The notes under the pieces are model-generated. The model did no database searches, was not told the DNA's origin, and saw only the letters and a list, made by a program, of their open reading frames with translations. The translations under genes and the position numbers were made by a program. Positions 59,827 through 60,923 of a DNA stretch of 60,923 bases are shown here, one piece after another; positions within the stretch are counted from its first letter, which is position 1; each line of letters starts with the position of its first letter. Source of the stretch: an uncultured Bacteroidales bacterium (GTDB taxonomy: Bacteria > Bacteroidota > Bacteroidia > Bacteroidales > Bacteroidaceae); the NCBI GenBank assembly GCA_902798425.1, contig CADBWR010000011.1:1-60923 (forward strand), given 5' to 3'.

Positions 59827-60210
59827 ATGTACACATTATTTGTAATTCTGATCGTACTGGCAGCCGTGCTGATGATTGGCATCGTGCTCATCCAGGAGTC
59901 AAAGGGTGGCGGTTTGTCGTCAAGCTTTGCAGGTTATAACCAAGTAGCCGGTGTCCGCAAGACTACCGACTTCATCGAGAAAGCAACATGGGCACTGGCA
60001 GCCTGTATGGTAGTCATTAGCATCATTTGCGCATGGGTAGCTCCCACCACCAGCACTGACTCGTCAGTAATGGAGGGCATCGAGAACCCCGTTACCAATC
60101 CCAATAATCTGCCAGGTTTTGGTGCAAGTCAGACCAAGGATGCTGCTGCTCCTGCTGCTGAGGCTCCCGCAACTGAAGCTCCCGCTGCTCCCGAAAAACC
60201 AGCAAAGTAA
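59827..60210 (+). CDS. secG: SecG, preprotein translocase subunit
   Basis: The product has 127 residues. The two membrane helices are LFVILIVLAAVLMIGIVLIQ and ATWALAACMVVISIICAWV, joined by the conserved loop ESKGGGLSSSFAGYNQVAGVRKTTDFIEKA. The tail is Ala/Pro/Glu-rich (low complexity), as in other Bacteroidales SecG. SecG assists SecYEA in moving proteins across the inner membrane, including SprA and type IX cargo. It follows the TPR gene by 13 nt. Confidence 0.95.
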   Translation: MYTLFVILIVLAAVLMIGIVLIQESKGGGLSSSFAGYNQVAGVRKTTDFIEKATWALAACMVVISIICAWVAPTTSTDSSVMEGIENPVTNPNNLPGFGASQTKDAAAPAAEAPATEAPAAPEKPAK

Positions 60211-60239
60211 AGATTTACTAAAAAAAGTACGGGATTTAT

Positions 60240-60270
60240 TTGGTCAATTCAAATATTTCCCGTACCTTTG
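60240..60270 (+). promoter_or_regulatory. Promoter of tRNA-His
   Basis: TTG (60240-60242), 20 nt, TACCTTTG (60263-60270), 19 nt ahead of the tRNA. Confidence 0.7.
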
Positions 60271-60288
60271 CACCCGCAAAACCAACAT

Positions 60289-60363
60289 GGTGCCCGTAGT
60301 TCAGTTGGTTAGAGCGTCAGATTGTGGTTCTGAATGTCGACGGTTCGAGTCCGTCCGGGCACC
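60289..60363 (+). tRNA. tRNA-His (anticodon GTG)
   Basis: The full cloverleaf can be folded: acceptor arms GTGCCCG and CGGGCAC, D arm from GTTC to GAGC, anticodon stem TCAGA/TCTGA with loop TTGTGGT (anticodon GTG), and T arm GACGG TTCGAGT CCGTC. A G at 60289 can pair with the C at 60363 as the histidine-specific G-1:C73 pair. CCA is not encoded. The C-rich downstream terminator follows at 60377. Confidence 0.95.
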
Positions 60364-60376
60364 CTTCAAAGCAAAT

Positions 60377-60406
60377 CCTTGCAAGTCAAACACTTGCAGG
60401 GGTTTT
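60377..60406 (+). terminator. Terminator after tRNA-His
   Basis: CCTTGCAAGT and ACTTGCAGGG pair with one mismatch around a CAAAC loop, followed by GTTTTC. Confidence 0.65.
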
Positions 60407-60411
60407 CATTT

Positions 60412-60923
60412 TCAGATAGTCTTATCGGACACCTTAAGTTTTCTGGACATTTCTATTAGAGTTGCTTCTGGTAATGTATAAATCATTTCGAGTATAACCA
60501 TCTATCTTTCAGACAGTTCTTTCAGGACATCTTTCTGGACATCATTATTCCCTTTTACATATTCCAGTACTTCGTGTTGAAATATGCCAGAGTTCAAATA
60601 CCTCACGTAAATCCTCCCAATATTAAATAGTCATATCAAGTAGAGTTCTTCCGGCATGGAAGGAGCACCACCAACGCCTAATACAATGAAAACAGCCATA
60701 GCATTTTCTATTGCATATTCTTTATAATGAGTAATTTGTTCTGGAGTAAACGACGGCTTAGAAAAGTGCCTTGGGATGCATTCTCGCCACTTGCATTCAA
60801 CCGCAAACTTCCTTTTACGTTTATCCTCCTTATATACAAGCACAAAATCTGGATATGTGTTGCTAACAGGACTGATATTGCCTAATGATTTGTCACCTCG
60901 CCACTCTATTAATGAATAAGCCT
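60412..60923 (-). pseudogene. Nuclease-like protein gene with two in-frame stops, runs off the window
   Basis: Read leftward from the window edge, one frame gives AYSLIEWRGDKSLGNISPVSN, TYPDFVLVYKEDKRKRKFAVECKW (a PD...E-x-K nuclease core), then VFIVLGVGGAPSMPEELYLI and a TGA at 60631-60633. The same frame continues as LFNIGRIYVRYLNSGIFQHE and NNDVQKDVLKELSER to a TAG at 60502-60504, then MVILEMIYTLPEATLIEMSRKLKVSDKTI, a winged-helix-like end, and the final TGA at 60412. All three stops share one phase, so two nonsense mutations interrupt a restriction-like protein. Its N-terminus lies outside the window. It may have entered next to the tRNA gene. Confidence 0.55.

Overview
The window looks like a chromosomal segment of a Bacteroidales bacterium, most likely Prevotella or a close relative. 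Supporting signs are the Bacteroidetes-type promoters (TTG, 18 to 20 nt, TAnnTTTG), a full-length type IX secretion translocon protein SprA, DAP dehydrogenase, a split MacA/MacB/TolC pump with a LytS/LytTR pair, and many short palindromic repeats typical of Prevotella-like genomes. There is no plasmid or phage structural gene and no integrase in view. Taxonomy is inferred from gene content, not from a marker gene.

Left part (1-14,350) is AT-rich accessory DNA. It begins with the GC-rich 3' stump of an acetyltransferase, then gene fragments and three small secreted proteins or lipoproteins. Next comes a leftward operon of six genes, spaced tightly or overlapping: HNH endonuclease, PD-(D/E)XK-DUF2075 helicase, and the type I Wadjet genes jetA, jetB, jetC, jetD. 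jetC is split by one in-frame TAA. A kinase-like gene is transcribed divergently from the same intergenic region. A DUF4143 ATPase remnant and a striking set of helically phased repeats (six CYTCTAC at 11 bp, four TAGGYTGATACAG at 21 bp, five GTAGARG at 11 bp) lie in front of a VirE-N/VapE-like helicase.

Next (16,500-19,050) comes a REP-associated Y1 transposase followed by four REP-like hairpins, and a nucleoside-hydrolase-family lipoprotein. From 19,083 on the DNA is core chromosome: sprA and ruvA (leftward); a secreted endonuclease I, ddh, parA, parB, a DUF5683 protein, a MltD-type transglycosylase, a Rel/Spo (p)ppGpp enzyme and a pectinesterase (rightward); merR and a four-gene CsgG/DUF4810/DUF799 envelope operon and trpS (leftward); then tolC-macA-macB-permease-lytS-lytTR, serine acetyltransferase, an AmpG-like permease beside a giant GT2-DUF4922-SpoIID fusion, rlmN-pdxA, a sigma-54 activator overlapping lptE, a TPR protein, secG and tRNA-His. 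Past the tRNA the DNA is again AT-rich and holds a nuclease-like pseudogene.

A recurring theme is short inverted or palindromic repeats inserted into or next to coding sequence without breaking the frame. They occur in SprA (signal peptide and C-terminal part), MacB (start-codon region), the VapE-like protein, the RAYT C-terminus, and the linker of the DUF4922-SpoIID fusion. The most unusual items are the phased repeat array, the six-gene extended Wadjet operon with its nonsense-interrupted jetC, the RAYT/REP cassette, and the sprA and macB repeats.
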